From: an uncultured Saprospiraceae bacterium
GTDB taxonomy: Bacteria; Bacteroidota; Bacteroidia; Chitinophagales; Saprospiraceae
Assembly (NCBI GenBank): GCA_937959275.1
Contig: CALGLU010000039.1
Coordinates: 1 to 64,000 of the forward strand
Reading direction: 5' to 3'
DNA length: 64,000 nucleotides
This document shows positions 53,728-62,927 of the stretch, one piece after another. Under the pieces are notes generated by a model. That model saw only the letters and a list, made by a program, of their open reading frames with translations. It ran no database searches and was not told where the DNA came from. A program made the translations under genes and the position numbers. Each line of letters starts with the position of its first letter. Position 1 is the first letter of the stretch.

Positions 53728-56040
53728 TCACCGCACAACCATAATCTTTGTCACATAACTATCCGGATCATCAAACAAACCCGTCGTCGTACTAAAGACT
53801 AAGTAGACACCTGTGCTTACTTTCTGCCCAAGAAAATCTCTACCATCCCACAAAGCTTGACCACCCAACGATTCTGTCTCAAACACCAATTTCCCATTCA
53901 CATCCGTAATCTTCACATTGACATCATTCGCTAATCCACGAATGCCAATCGGCCCTTCATAATCTGGCGGTACAGGATTTGGAAATGAATACACCGACGA
54001 ACTATGTGATCGACTGCCCACACTCGTGCTCGTCCGATACACCTGTAAGCCCTTATCAGTTCCAATCCACATATCTCCTGTTATGCCATTATACGCCAAG
54101 TCAATAATATTGTTATCAAACAAAGGACTATTGGATTCTAAAAATTGTAATTCCTGTTCGTCTCCAGATGGTGATTGCACAAAAATGCCTGCATTTGTGC
54201 CAAACCACTTACGATTCGCACCATCAACTTCGATCGTCTTGACGTCAACATCGGCCAATAAAAAAGCACCAATGCTATCCTGCAACACCTTAATCCGACG
54301 CCCTATACAGTCATCATCAAAGGGATCTCCACAATCGAAAATAACGGGACCCTCTCCAGTCCCCACCCAAACTGAGCCTTCTCGATCAACAGCAATATCA
54401 TTGACAATATTAGTTGTCAATTCGCTATTACTAGGTGTGATAAATCGATATCGATCATCAGTTGGATCCTCAATGCGATCGCCGTGATCAAACACTAAGA
54501 CACCACCACTAATTCCAAAGACGGGAAACCATTTATAATCATTTTGATCAATGGTGACATTTGATAAATTCGAGATGCCATCTGTATTAAAACTATGCCA
54601 ATTGCCTTCAGGCGTCAGCACAGAAATAGGTTCAGGAGCAGCATAGTTAGCTACCCACAAATTATTATCCCGATCAAATGCCAGTGCTGAGATGCGTTCT
54701 CTAACTTCATCCCCAACAGCCCCTTGCAGCGACGAATTACTTTGATTGTAAATCGTAATCTCTTCTGTCTCTTCATTAAACTCAACCAGGCCAGCCCAAT
54801 AGCTCCCCATATAGATCAAGTCCAAATCCGGGTGCGGCTCAACCCTAAAAAAATTCACAATGTCTCTATCTCTGAATAGCCTGTATTCATCTTGATTAAT
54901 ATTTGTCCAATCTGATTGTTCAAATACATAAACACCTTTTCTAGAAAAGCTATATTGAAAATTATCCGTCACGCCACCTGATGAAACATAGACCTTATTT
55001 CCTTTAAAGGAAATATCACTGACTTCCTCAGAGAAGGGAGAATCGGCCACAAATTGCTGACAGCCACCTTCATCAGATTCATGGTAGCGAATTAAGTCCC
55101 ATTCATCTGCATACCACAGTCTGCCTTGTTCGTCTTCTACACCATAGCGTGTCAGATTAATACAACCGTCATTAATCGTTTTTTGTCCTCCTGCTTGATC
55201 AATCAACATGGTGTAGCTCCGATTGGATGTATTGCGCAACCCAACCACTAAATGTTCTCCTTCAGCAGACAGGTATTGGATATCAAAGCCATTATCTATA
55301 TTAAGGATTTCACGAAATGGAGATTGGCCATCTGAAGCGTGGAGCACTCCATCAATCACAGCAAAGAGCTCGCCACCAAAGGATTCTAAACTGCTCACTT
55401 CATACACTTCGTCCAAACCAAGATTAGCACTTATAAATTCCCAATTATTAAAATCACCAGCAAACTCTCCTTGACTGATATCAAATCGGTAAAGACCATC
55501 ATCTGTCCCAGCATAATACTGTGTACCCAGAGAGCTGATCGAATTAACTCTAAGTGCCCTTGTTGTAAACCCAAAATCAAGTGTCTGCAAACGCAACTCT
55601 ACAATGCCAAAGCCAGTCGCAAGCAAGGCGCTCTCATGATCAACCATATGAATATCATAAACCAAGCGATCTCCAGACAACGCTTGGTTGGTCTTGATGT
55701 TGGGCAGATTAATGACACGATCACCTTTTATCACATCGAGATTACTGTTGTTATAGGCGACTAAGAGTTGGTCATTCGCCCGATCATATGCTGTACGAGT
55801 TATACCAATATCACTCAAGCCATCGACTTTAGTGATTGTATTTCTGGATAGGTCTTGCTTGTCTATCGTGAGCAGTGACCATTCTGTACTAAAGATCACT
55901 TTGTCTTGACTCTGCGTTACCCAGCGTGCTGATTGGTAGGGCAGATGTGCCGTCCAGCCACCGATTGGACTCGTGAATTGAGCGTAGGCCTGTAACGATA
56001 AAAGGCAAGTAAAAAGAAGTATTGAAAATGTACGAAACAT
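53728..56040 (-). CDS. porZ: PorZ-like type IX secretion component (beta-propeller)
   Basis: About 770 residues from the ATG at 56040 (an in-frame TTG lies two codons earlier). A signal peptide ending QAYAQ is followed by PIGGWTAHLPYQSARWV, KVDGLSDIGITRTAYD and ATGFGIVELRL, which match the PorZ propeller. Two propellers span about 25-680, with further blades such as IAVDREGSVWVGTGEGP, and a C-terminal sorting-domain-like part ends the protein (VYSFPNPVPP, GQKVSTGVYLVF, TKIMVVR). PorZ is known to deliver anionic LPS to the sortase of the type IX system. The match supports a working type IX pathway. Confidence is limited only because propeller proteins are numerous. Confidence 0.85.
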   Translation of the reverse strand: MFRTFSILLFTCLLSLQAYAQFTSPIGGWTAHLPYQSARWVTQSQDKVIFSTEWSLLTIDKQDLSRNTITKVDGLSDIGITRTAYDRANDQLLVAYNNSNLDVIKGDRVINLPNIKTNQALSGDRLVYDIHMVDHESALLATGFGIVELRLQTLDFGFTTRALRVNSISSLGTQYYAGTDDGLYRFDISQGEFAGDFNNWEFISANLGLDEVYEVSSLESFGGELFAVIDGVLHASDGQSPFREILNIDNGFDIQYLSAEGEHLVVGLRNTSNRSYTMLIDQAGGQKTINDGCINLTRYGVEDEQGRLWYADEWDLIRYHESDEGGCQQFVADSPFSEEVSDISFKGNKVYVSSGGVTDNFQYSFSRKGVYVFEQSDWTNINQDEYRLFRDRDIVNFFRVEPHPDLDLIYMGSYWAGLVEFNEETEEITIYNQSNSSLQGAVGDEVRERISALAFDRDNNLWVANYAAPEPISVLTPEGNWHSFNTDGISNLSNVTIDQNDYKWFPVFGISGGVLVFDHGDRIEDPTDDRYRFITPSNSELTTNIVNDIAVDREGSVWVGTGEGPVIFDCGDPFDDDCIGRRIKVLQDSIGAFLLADVDVKTIEVDGANRKWFGTNAGIFVQSPSGDEQELQFLESNSPLFDNNIIDLAYNGITGDMWIGTDKGLQVYRTSTSVGSRSHSSSVYSFPNPVPPDYEGPIGIRGLANDVNVKITDVNGKLVFETESLGGQALWDGRDFLGQKVSTGVYLVFSTTTGLFDDPDSYVTKIMVVR

Positions 56041-56288
56041 GTCCAAGAGTAACAGATTTTAGTGCAGTTTCATTTTATAAATGGAGAAGTGATTTAAGAA
56101 TGTAGGTTAAAATAGTTTGTATCTCTCCCTTTCTTCGGGAACAATCCTCTTATGTTGTAACACAGTTGGTTTGCTTGGCCTGAGAGTTGAGGCTCTTCAC
56201 ATATCATTTTGTCAGATTCAGAATTTTCAGGATTTTCAGATTTGAGGATTCTAAACGAATAAAATCTTATGATCCTTTAATTTTGCGA

Positions 56289-56491
56289 ATCTGCCTGTTG
56301 GCAGACAGGTCCTGATTCAGACAATCTTTTTACATGACGCATGCATTTTAAAACACTACACTTCCAGTTGTACCGTCATCCTGAACTCGATTCAGGATCT
56401 CATCATGGCATGTAGCCTACGATTGTCGTACCAGATTACTGGTCTACTAGGCTCTTCACATATCAGATTCTGAATCAAGTTCAGAATGACG
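56289..56491. repeat. REP-like intergenic repeats
   Basis: In the 56041-56627 gap, CTGCC-TGTT-GGCAG forms a hairpin near 56291. Then CGTCATCCTGAACTCGATTC (from 56374) and GAATCAAGTTCAGAATGACG (to 56491) form long inverted arms, the same sequence as at 19598-19660 near the IS110 element. A copy of AGGCTCTTCACATATCA occurs inside, and a similar AGGCTCTTCACATATCA lies at about 56190. No coding frame here looks real. Confidence 0.7.
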
Positions 56492-56627
56492 CGCACTTTT
56501 TTGAATTTGATAGGATCAGATGACGGTTCAAGCTTGGCCGGCTGCAGAGAGATTTGCGATGATTTTATTAAGGGCAATCTCAGAATCCGTAAGAAAGCAG
56601 ATCAATTAGTAGTAGCTTTGCACCCGT

Positions 56628-57503
56628 ATGAACCGAGGGATAGCTTTTATTCTTATTGCCACTTTCTCATTTGCCATTATGAACGTTTTGGCAAAGGTCT
56701 TATCTGATTTGCATCCGATGCAGATTGTCTTTTTTAGAGCAATCGGCACATTCGTATTTATTATGCCCTATATGCTTTACCATAACGTATCGATCATAGG
56801 CAAACATCCAAAACTGTTAGGCCTGCGAGCGATCACTGGCTTATTATCCCTTGCTACTTTCTTCATGGCGATTAAGATCATTCCTTTAGGATCAGCATTA
56901 TCACTTAGATACATCGGGCCGATATTCGGAGCCATTCTCGCTTTCTATTTTCTTAGCGAGAAGGTAAATAAATGGCAGTGGCTGAGTTTTGCCATTGCCT
57001 TTTCTGGAGTGATTGTGTTAAAGGGCTTTGATTTGCGGGTGAGTTATGTAGGTCTATTTTTAGCCTTGACCTCTGCATTTTTTATTGGCTTTGTGTTTGT
57101 GCTTATCCGCTACCTAGCGACTCGAGAACACTATCTAACGATCATTAATTATTTTATGGGTGTTTCTATTCTGGCGAGTTTAGCATTCATTTCTCAATGG
57201 CGTATGCCGGTCCAGAATGAATGGTATGCAGCAATCCTAATTGGCATTTTCGGACTCATCGGCCAAATATTCATGACCCGTGCCTTTTCATTACAGGAAG
57301 CAACAGTGCTGGCTCCGTTTAAATATATGGAGATTGTCTATGCGCTGATTATGGGATTTATCTTTTTTGGAGAAGGCTATACCTTGTTATCCATGGTCGG
57401 TATTGCATTGATTATAGGCGGTATGATATGTAACGTAATTGCTAAGAGCAGGGGTCATTCTAAGCCGGCAACAGAGTCAGTCCTCCAAAAGAAAATGACT
57501 TGA
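56628..57503 (+). CDS. EamA/DMT-superfamily transporter
   Basis: The 291-residue inner-membrane protein has ten hydrophobic helices in two EamA halves (about 5-135 and 140-280). FILIATFSFAIMNVLAKVL, PLGSALSLRYIGPIFGAILA and the second-half ATVLAPFKYMEIVYALIMGF are typical drug/metabolite transporter signatures. Substrates range from amino acids to nucleobases and cannot be told here. Its last 49 bp overlap the 3' end of the convergent aspartic protease gene. Confidence 0.92.
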   Translation: MNRGIAFILIATFSFAIMNVLAKVLSDLHPMQIVFFRAIGTFVFIMPYMLYHNVSIIGKHPKLLGLRAITGLLSLATFFMAIKIIPLGSALSLRYIGPIFGAILAFYFLSEKVNKWQWLSFAIAFSGVIVLKGFDLRVSYVGLFLALTSAFFIGFVFVLIRYLATREHYLTIINYFMGVSILASLAFISQWRMPVQNEWYAAILIGIFGLIGQIFMTRAFSLQEATVLAPFKYMEIVYALIMGFIFFGEGYTLLSMVGIALIIGGMICNVIAKSRGHSKPATESVLQKKMT

Positions 57504-58342
57504 TCACCTTGCATATCGAATATGATTTTTCCCGCATTTAAAGATGACAAGCTTAGGATGCCATCAAATGAAGTATCCTGATGTAAGTTGGCTAAATCTC
57601 TATAGAGTATTGTCAGCTCTTTAATCCTTACATGACTCAATGTTGATTCATCAACGATGAAGTCATCTGGCAATGTTGAATTCGTATTTACGAGTTGATT
57701 TTTGCTGAGGCTATCAAACCATTTTTGATCCACCACAGAAACATTTGCTCCAGAATCGAGCAGCATTTTCATAGTCTGACCAGCGATGTTCATATTTACA
57801 TATGCTTGGTTATGACTCCTGGTAATCTTTGATTTGGTAATGGAGTAATTCAATAAATCTGACCGATCTAAGTCAGGCTGCCCGGAGAAGAAAAAGACTT
57901 TACTGGCTTCATAGTCAATCATGATATTGTATTGACTGAAAAGCTGGGTACCGATCACACCATCGATATGTCGTTGCGTTACATCACTGATCGCTTTCAT
58001 ATCAAATTGTACAGCTTCTATCTGCCGTTCAGTAATGTTGCCAAATTGAAAATAGTCAACCTCAACTTCTTGTGCACCTGTTCTAAATTCAGATGAAATC
58101 AATTGGATATCATTCGATTGTACTTGCCCATGGATTGCCAAAAAGGAGCATCCAGTATCCAATATATAACTCCCCTTCTTGGAATCAATAGACGCCTCAA
58201 TGATGATTAAGCCATTTGACAATTCGAAATCAATAGAGAAATTAGATTTGATAACATCACTCGCACTCAAAGTCTGTGCTGTGCAAATAATGACACACAA
58301 AATGCTATATATCAGTGTTTTATATGGAGAAAAGACCTTCAA
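57455..58342 (-). CDS. Secreted retropepsin-like aspartic protease (single chain)
   Basis: The 295-residue protein has a signal peptide (about 1-27) and two aspartic-protease lobes: YILDTGCSFLAIHG (Asp62) and MLLDSGANVSVVD (Asp196). HIDGVIGTQLFSQYNIMIDY is typical of bacterial pepsin-retropepsin proteins. Both catalytic aspartates are present, so a single chain could form one active site. The start is TTG at 58342, and no ATG lies before the signal peptide. A 7-bp inverted repeat (58345-58371) directly precedes the start. The gene overlaps the EamA gene tail to tail by 49 bp. Confidence 0.85.
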   Translation of the reverse strand: MKVFSPYKTLIYSILCVIICTAQTLSASDVIKSNFSIDFELSNGLIIIEASIDSKKGSYILDTGCSFLAIHGQVQSNDIQLISSEFRTGAQEVEVDYFQFGNITERQIEAVQFDMKAISDVTQRHIDGVIGTQLFSQYNIMIDYEASKVFFFSGQPDLDRSDLLNYSITKSKITRSHNQAYVNMNIAGQTMKMLLDSGANVSVVDQKWFDSLSKNQLVNTNSTLPDDFIVDESTLSHVRIKELTILYRDLANLHQDTSFDGILSLSSLNAGKIIFDMQGDQVIFFWRTDSVAGLE

Positions 58343-58495
58343 TTCACTAGTATTGATGAGTTAAACTAGTGATTTATTTACATTAAATCAACAATTAGGT
58401 AACATTAAGTTAACATTGGGGGTGTTTCGTTTGATGTTAGATGTGCTGTTAAAGCGGTGATTAATGGCTTCAAGGCTTCCAAATCACGATGTCTT

Positions 58496-59485
58496 TTAAA
58501 ACTTCAACTCCATCCATAAGGGTCGATGATCTGAGATATAATATCTACAATATTTATGAAACTGTGTTTTACTTTTACTCCATAGATCAGGAAATAAAGG
58601 TGTATCGTAATCAAACACACCATCTGCTTTTATTTTATTTTTCAATCTAGGCACAAATGCGATTTGGTCATATTGTTTATCAGATTTCAAATTCGATCCT
58701 TGTCTTGTCGAATGCTCAGGAAGCGACAAACCTCTTTTGGTTAATGCATTATAAATCGGATCCCCTTTCTGAGCTTTTGGGATATTAAAATCACCTAAGG
58801 CAATTATATTTAGTGAAATCGAATGTTTGTCATCTCGACGGAGGTCAACATATCGTCCTATCGCATACGCTTCAAGCGCTCTTCTATTCATATGTCTCCA
58901 ATGAGTCGAGCCATAATACAAATGTGTGTTTACAAGAATCAGGGATTCATTTTTAAATATAAATGATGAGATAAATGGATTTCGATCAAAACCAGTGAAG
59001 GTAGAGTTGACTCCATTTAATTTGATATGTCGGTGATCTTTTGATGGAATCGCTAACTCTCCAGTCATTTGATTAGGTCTCACTTTTTGAGAGTCATAGA
59101 AAAATGCCGCTCTTTCATCATTTCCTCCTTTATCATTAAAAATGAGTTGGTACTTAGATCCAATAAATGTTTCCAGATTGTACAATCCTGTTAAATCATC
59201 ATACACTTCTTGTACTGCAATAATGTCAAACCAACTTAAAACTTCTGCAATTAACTTATAGTGATCTTCTTTTCTCTTGTGCAGTCCTAGATTTGCGATA
59301 TTCCACGTCGCAATTAATAACGTGTCACTTGATTTATTAGGAATTTGTCTTTTAGATTTGTGTGCCTTAAGAATATCAATTTCAGAATCAAAATTAAAGT
59401 TGAAGGTGAAACGTGGCTTTTCAAAAGATACCATACTATTATATTTTGTTGCGTAATCAATTAAATAATGCTCACCGCTACCCAT
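58496..59485 (-). CDS. Endonuclease/exonuclease/phosphatase family protein
   Basis: The 329-residue protein has the EEP motifs in order: ATWNIANLG, IIAVQEVYDD (metal Glu), LVNTHLYYG, LGDFNIPKAQ and ISDHRPLW (general base pair DH). An N-terminal extension of about 55 residues lacks a signal peptide. Family members cut DNA or RNA or dephosphorylate lipids or nucleotides. Here MNRRALEAYAIGRYV and the short loops resemble bacterial DNase-I-like proteins. The role is not further defined. Confidence 0.88.
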   Translation of the reverse strand: MGSGEHYLIDYATKYNSMVSFEKPRFTFNFNFDSEIDILKAHKSKRQIPNKSSDTLLIATWNIANLGLHKRKEDHYKLIAEVLSWFDIIAVQEVYDDLTGLYNLETFIGSKYQLIFNDKGGNDERAAFFYDSQKVRPNQMTGELAIPSKDHRHIKLNGVNSTFTGFDRNPFISSFIFKNESLILVNTHLYYGSTHWRHMNRRALEAYAIGRYVDLRRDDKHSISLNIIALGDFNIPKAQKGDPIYNALTKRGLSLPEHSTRQGSNLKSDKQYDQIAFVPRLKNKIKADGVFDYDTPLFPDLWSKSKTQFHKYCRYYISDHRPLWMELKF

Positions 59486-59800
59486 ATTTCAATCTGCACT
59501 ATTCTAAGTGGAGCACCTGATTCTATAGGTAGTGAGTTGAAAATCTAAAAGGTTACCTTGGACAACAAAGTATTTTATCCTATTTATAAAGGACACAAAC
59601 CCGCATAGATGTATGACTTTAAATTTATCAATAACTCAAAGGCCAAGAGTGACATAAATGATTCGAGAATTAGAAGAAATAAACACATAAGGCACAAAAA
59701 CTAAAAAGAGATAAGACACATAAGGAAGCTATACTCCTATGTGTCTTGAAAAAGAAACCAATAGCACCAATGTGTCTTATGTATTCTAATGAGACTCACA
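59486..59800. other. Intergenic region with CACATAAG-type repeats
   Basis: Four short related words occur (AACACATAAGGCAC at 59682, AAGACACATAAGGA at 59713, CTATGTGTCTTG and ATGTGTCTTATG), the middle two forming an inverted repeat (59713-59747). No gene seen. This may be a degenerate repeat element. Confidence 0.45.
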
Positions 59801-59838
59801 CAATAAAAAGGCTGTCCTCCCACAGAAGAACAGCCTTT
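59801..59838 (-). terminator. Rho-independent terminator of the TonB receptor gene
   Basis: On the minus strand AAAGGCTGT and ACAGCCTTT pair and run into TTTTTATTG. It lies 31 bp after the receptor stop. Confidence 0.88.
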
Positions 59839-59869
59839 GATATATAATAAATCAGAATAAACTTTTTTG

Positions 59870-62695
59870 TTACAGCCTGTAGCTAAACCCTAGGCTATAA
59901 GACGTATGCGGCACGAATCGCTGATACACCTCATCCGGCGCATTAAACGCATTGTATACTAACTCTCTTTTGGATCCTAAAAGATTGGTAGCTGATAAAC
60001 TAATTCGAGCTCGCTGATCTTCTCCAAACGATTTGGATGCCTTGACATTTAAGGTGTGAAATGGAGATTCAAAAACATCTGGATTTTCTCCAATTCCAAC
60101 TATTGCCAATCGCTTGCCCTGGACATTATAACTTAGATTGGCTTCAATGCCTTTATCACGATCTGCAAAATTCAAATACGTATTAATGATATAAGGAGAC
60201 TGCCCTTGCATCGATCTCGTCGCCTCTATAATCTCGCCGTCTCTTGCTGTTCTTACTTTAGATAAAAACTCGCCGCCTTCACTTTGATCCAAAGCCACTG
60301 TAGATTTGACAAGTGTCACATTGCTACCAATACTAAAAGGAGAAACATCCTTAGATCCAAAATTTAAATTTTTTCTTACTTCTAATTCAATCCCTGCTAC
60401 AGTCGCATCTCCTACATTTCGTGGCGTGACACTATTCGGTGACTGTTCGCTAAAGGCAACTAACTCTATTGGATTCGTAAATGCTTTATAAAAACTACTC
60501 ACTGCAAACATCTGCCCACCAGGTTTGTATAATTCCCATCTCAAATCAAAGTTGCTGATGTCTGTCGGGTTTAAATCTAAATTTCCTACAAAAATTCTAT
60601 CTGACAAAGCATCAAAAATTTGTGCGATTGACAACTCTTTAAACGACGGTCTCGCGACTGTTCTTGAGAACGAACCTCTAAGATTCATATCTTCTGTTAC
60701 ACTATAAATCAAATTTAATGCTGGTAACACGTCAAGCTTATCAAGTACCTTCTTCTTATTAAAGATCACCGTTCCTAGATTATTTTGACCTGTGTAGATA
60801 TGATCAAACTTTTCAACGCGCACGCCATATACCGCTTTTAATTTATCAGTCACTGGCAGTTCATTCATCACATATGCTGCAAACGTATTTTGTTGTGCAT
60901 GATACGTATTCGCAGGCTCAAAATTACCTCTAACATACACACCTGTTTTTCCTTCAGGAGTCCACAGATTTTGTTCGAGTAAAATCTCATTTGGATCCCC
61001 TGTGAAATTTAATAGACTTGATCCAATTGCATCAAACTGATAATTTAAAATACCGTAATCTCTTTCTTTGAAGGAGTTACTAGCACCAAATTTGATTTTA
61101 GAATCTCGTCCTTTAAAGCTGATTTTTTTAGTGATGTCTATCTTTTCTGAATAATTAATCTCTTCAAGATTTCTCCAAAGTCTATTTGGAATTGCACCTT
61201 CACTTGGTTCGATATTATATTCACCATCATCTAATCTAAATTGAGCTAATCGGATGTCTTTGTCTTGAATTCGAGAATAGGTAGGAGACAATTTCCATTC
61301 CACATCTAAACCAGGACCCTCAAAAACATGCTTTCCTTTTAAGATCGCATTTGAAATATTACGCTGGCTATATTCTAGATTATCTCTAAGAATGGTGTTT
61401 GAATTATTTGCGATAGTTTCTTGTCTGAATATCCCTGCTTTGCTCTCTCCATTTTGTAAGTGGATGACATTCAAGCTAATCTTATGATTGTTGAATTTCA
61501 CAGCTCCACCCAAAAGTCCACTCACTAAGACATTATTCGACGACAGTTCTCCACGTCTCGTTTTATTCGTCTCTAATGTAAATATCTCTGAAGCATCAGC
61601 TTTTATAAATTCATTGAACTCAGCATCATCATAATAGTCATTGCTGTTCTTATAATTCAATGCCATGTTGTATCCAAATGTCGCTTTGTCCTTGTTGATT
61701 TGGTTGCCATGAGAAAAACCAAAACTCATATCCATGGGTTGTGATTTTCGCTGAGCAGCCCAGTTATTATCAAAGCTTCTTGTGATATTTGTTAGCCTCT
61801 CTGATCTCTCACTCGTACCAGGGATGACTGCAAAAGACTGAAATGGTAGATTTCGAGTACCATCATCAAAGCCAAGAAAATCTGTCCCGCCACCTGAGTA
61901 CGTCAATGCGCTCTTATTAAAATGCATATTAGGATTATAGCTTGTACCTAGTGAGATTGAGGTGCTCTTTTCTTCTGGAAAATCTTTTGTCACAATATCA
62001 ACAACACCACCTGTGAAATCCGCAGGTAAATCAGGCGTAAAAGATTTTAGGACAATAATGTTATCAATTAAGTTCGTTGGAAAAATATCCATCTGAAGCG
62101 TATTACGATCTGGATCAAGTCCAGGTATATCCATCCCATTTAAAATCGACTTCGTATATCTATCTCCAAGTCCTCTTACAAATACATACTTGCCTCCTTG
62201 GACAGAGACACCTGTCACTCTCTTGATCGCTCCAGCTGCATCACTATCACCAATTTTACGAAATGTCTGCGATGAAATACCATCAAGTAAATTAGCAGAC
62301 TTTTTCTGTATCGTTAGTATGGCTGCCTCTGTCGTCCTGATGCTTTTAGCCGTCACGACGATCTCATCCAAAACTTCTGATTCTTCTTTCATATTGATAT
62401 CTAAAAGAGTTACTTCTCCTTCTATCACGGTGACATCAGAAACATTAAAATCTGCGTATCCTATGAATGAATACGTAATAGTATAAACTCCAGGATCCAA
62501 TGACAGCGCATACGCGCCATCCAAATCTGAAGTTGTACCTGTGCTAGTCTCTTGGACAAATACAGTTGCGAATGGTACAGTCTCACCTGTGATATCATCG
62601 ATGACTGTACCTCGAATGGTACCTTGACCGAAGATGTGAACCTGAATAAAGACACTAAATAAAATTAGTAGTACGGGTTTGATTATTGTTTGCAT
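59870..62695 (-). CDS. TonB-dependent outer-membrane receptor with carboxypeptidase-like regulatory domain
   Basis: The 941-residue protein has a signal peptide (ending IFGQ), an N-terminal CarboxypepD_reg-like domain (about 25-110, GTVIDDITGETVPFATVFV), a TonB-box-like stretch with EVLDEIVVTAK, a plug domain (about 130-240, VSVQGGKYVFVRGLGDRY and LPADFTGGVVDIVTKDFP) and a 22-strand barrel ending SYSLGFSYRL. The plug resembles the FecA/CirA-like receptors rather than a starch-type SusC, and no SusD gene follows. It imports an unknown ligand across the outer membrane. The partial beta-helix gene follows downstream of it in reverse order (it lies at lower coordinates relative to the gene at 62928). 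Confidence 0.9.
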   Translation of the reverse strand: MQTIIKPVLLILFSVFIQVHIFGQGTIRGTVIDDITGETVPFATVFVQETSTGTTSDLDGAYALSLDPGVYTITYSFIGYADFNVSDVTVIEGEVTLLDINMKEESEVLDEIVVTAKSIRTTEAAILTIQKKSANLLDGISSQTFRKIGDSDAAGAIKRVTGVSVQGGKYVFVRGLGDRYTKSILNGMDIPGLDPDRNTLQMDIFPTNLIDNIIVLKSFTPDLPADFTGGVVDIVTKDFPEEKSTSISLGTSYNPNMHFNKSALTYSGGGTDFLGFDDGTRNLPFQSFAVIPGTSERSERLTNITRSFDNNWAAQRKSQPMDMSFGFSHGNQINKDKATFGYNMALNYKNSNDYYDDAEFNEFIKADASEIFTLETNKTRRGELSSNNVLVSGLLGGAVKFNNHKISLNVIHLQNGESKAGIFRQETIANNSNTILRDNLEYSQRNISNAILKGKHVFEGPGLDVEWKLSPTYSRIQDKDIRLAQFRLDDGEYNIEPSEGAIPNRLWRNLEEINYSEKIDITKKISFKGRDSKIKFGASNSFKERDYGILNYQFDAIGSSLLNFTGDPNEILLEQNLWTPEGKTGVYVRGNFEPANTYHAQQNTFAAYVMNELPVTDKLKAVYGVRVEKFDHIYTGQNNLGTVIFNKKKVLDKLDVLPALNLIYSVTEDMNLRGSFSRTVARPSFKELSIAQIFDALSDRIFVGNLDLNPTDISNFDLRWELYKPGGQMFAVSSFYKAFTNPIELVAFSEQSPNSVTPRNVGDATVAGIELEVRKNLNFGSKDVSPFSIGSNVTLVKSTVALDQSEGGEFLSKVRTARDGEIIEATRSMQGQSPYIINTYLNFADRDKGIEANLSYNVQGKRLAIVGIGENPDVFESPFHTLNVKASKSFGEDQRARISLSATNLLGSKRELVYNAFNAPDEVYQRFVPHTSYSLGFSYRL

Positions 62696-62927
62696 TTTTT
62701 TTATTTATTCTGATTAAAAATTGACGCAGAGTATATACCAAACGCACTTGAATTTAACCCATTTACTATTAGCTATTTTATCAATCTCTACGTTACAAAG
62801 CCTCGTAATAGCACCACTATTCCTACGTTTTGTGCCTTGATTTTGAAAAAATAGCCTGACATTAAACAGCTCAAACCCAAATCCGTTTGGTATATCAAGC
62901 TCTAAGTCAACGCTGTGTTTATTATTA

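Noticed and set aside
56392-56707. Short frames in the REP-like intergenic region
   Set aside because: They are translations of the inverted repeats and of the start of the EamA gene in the wrong frame.
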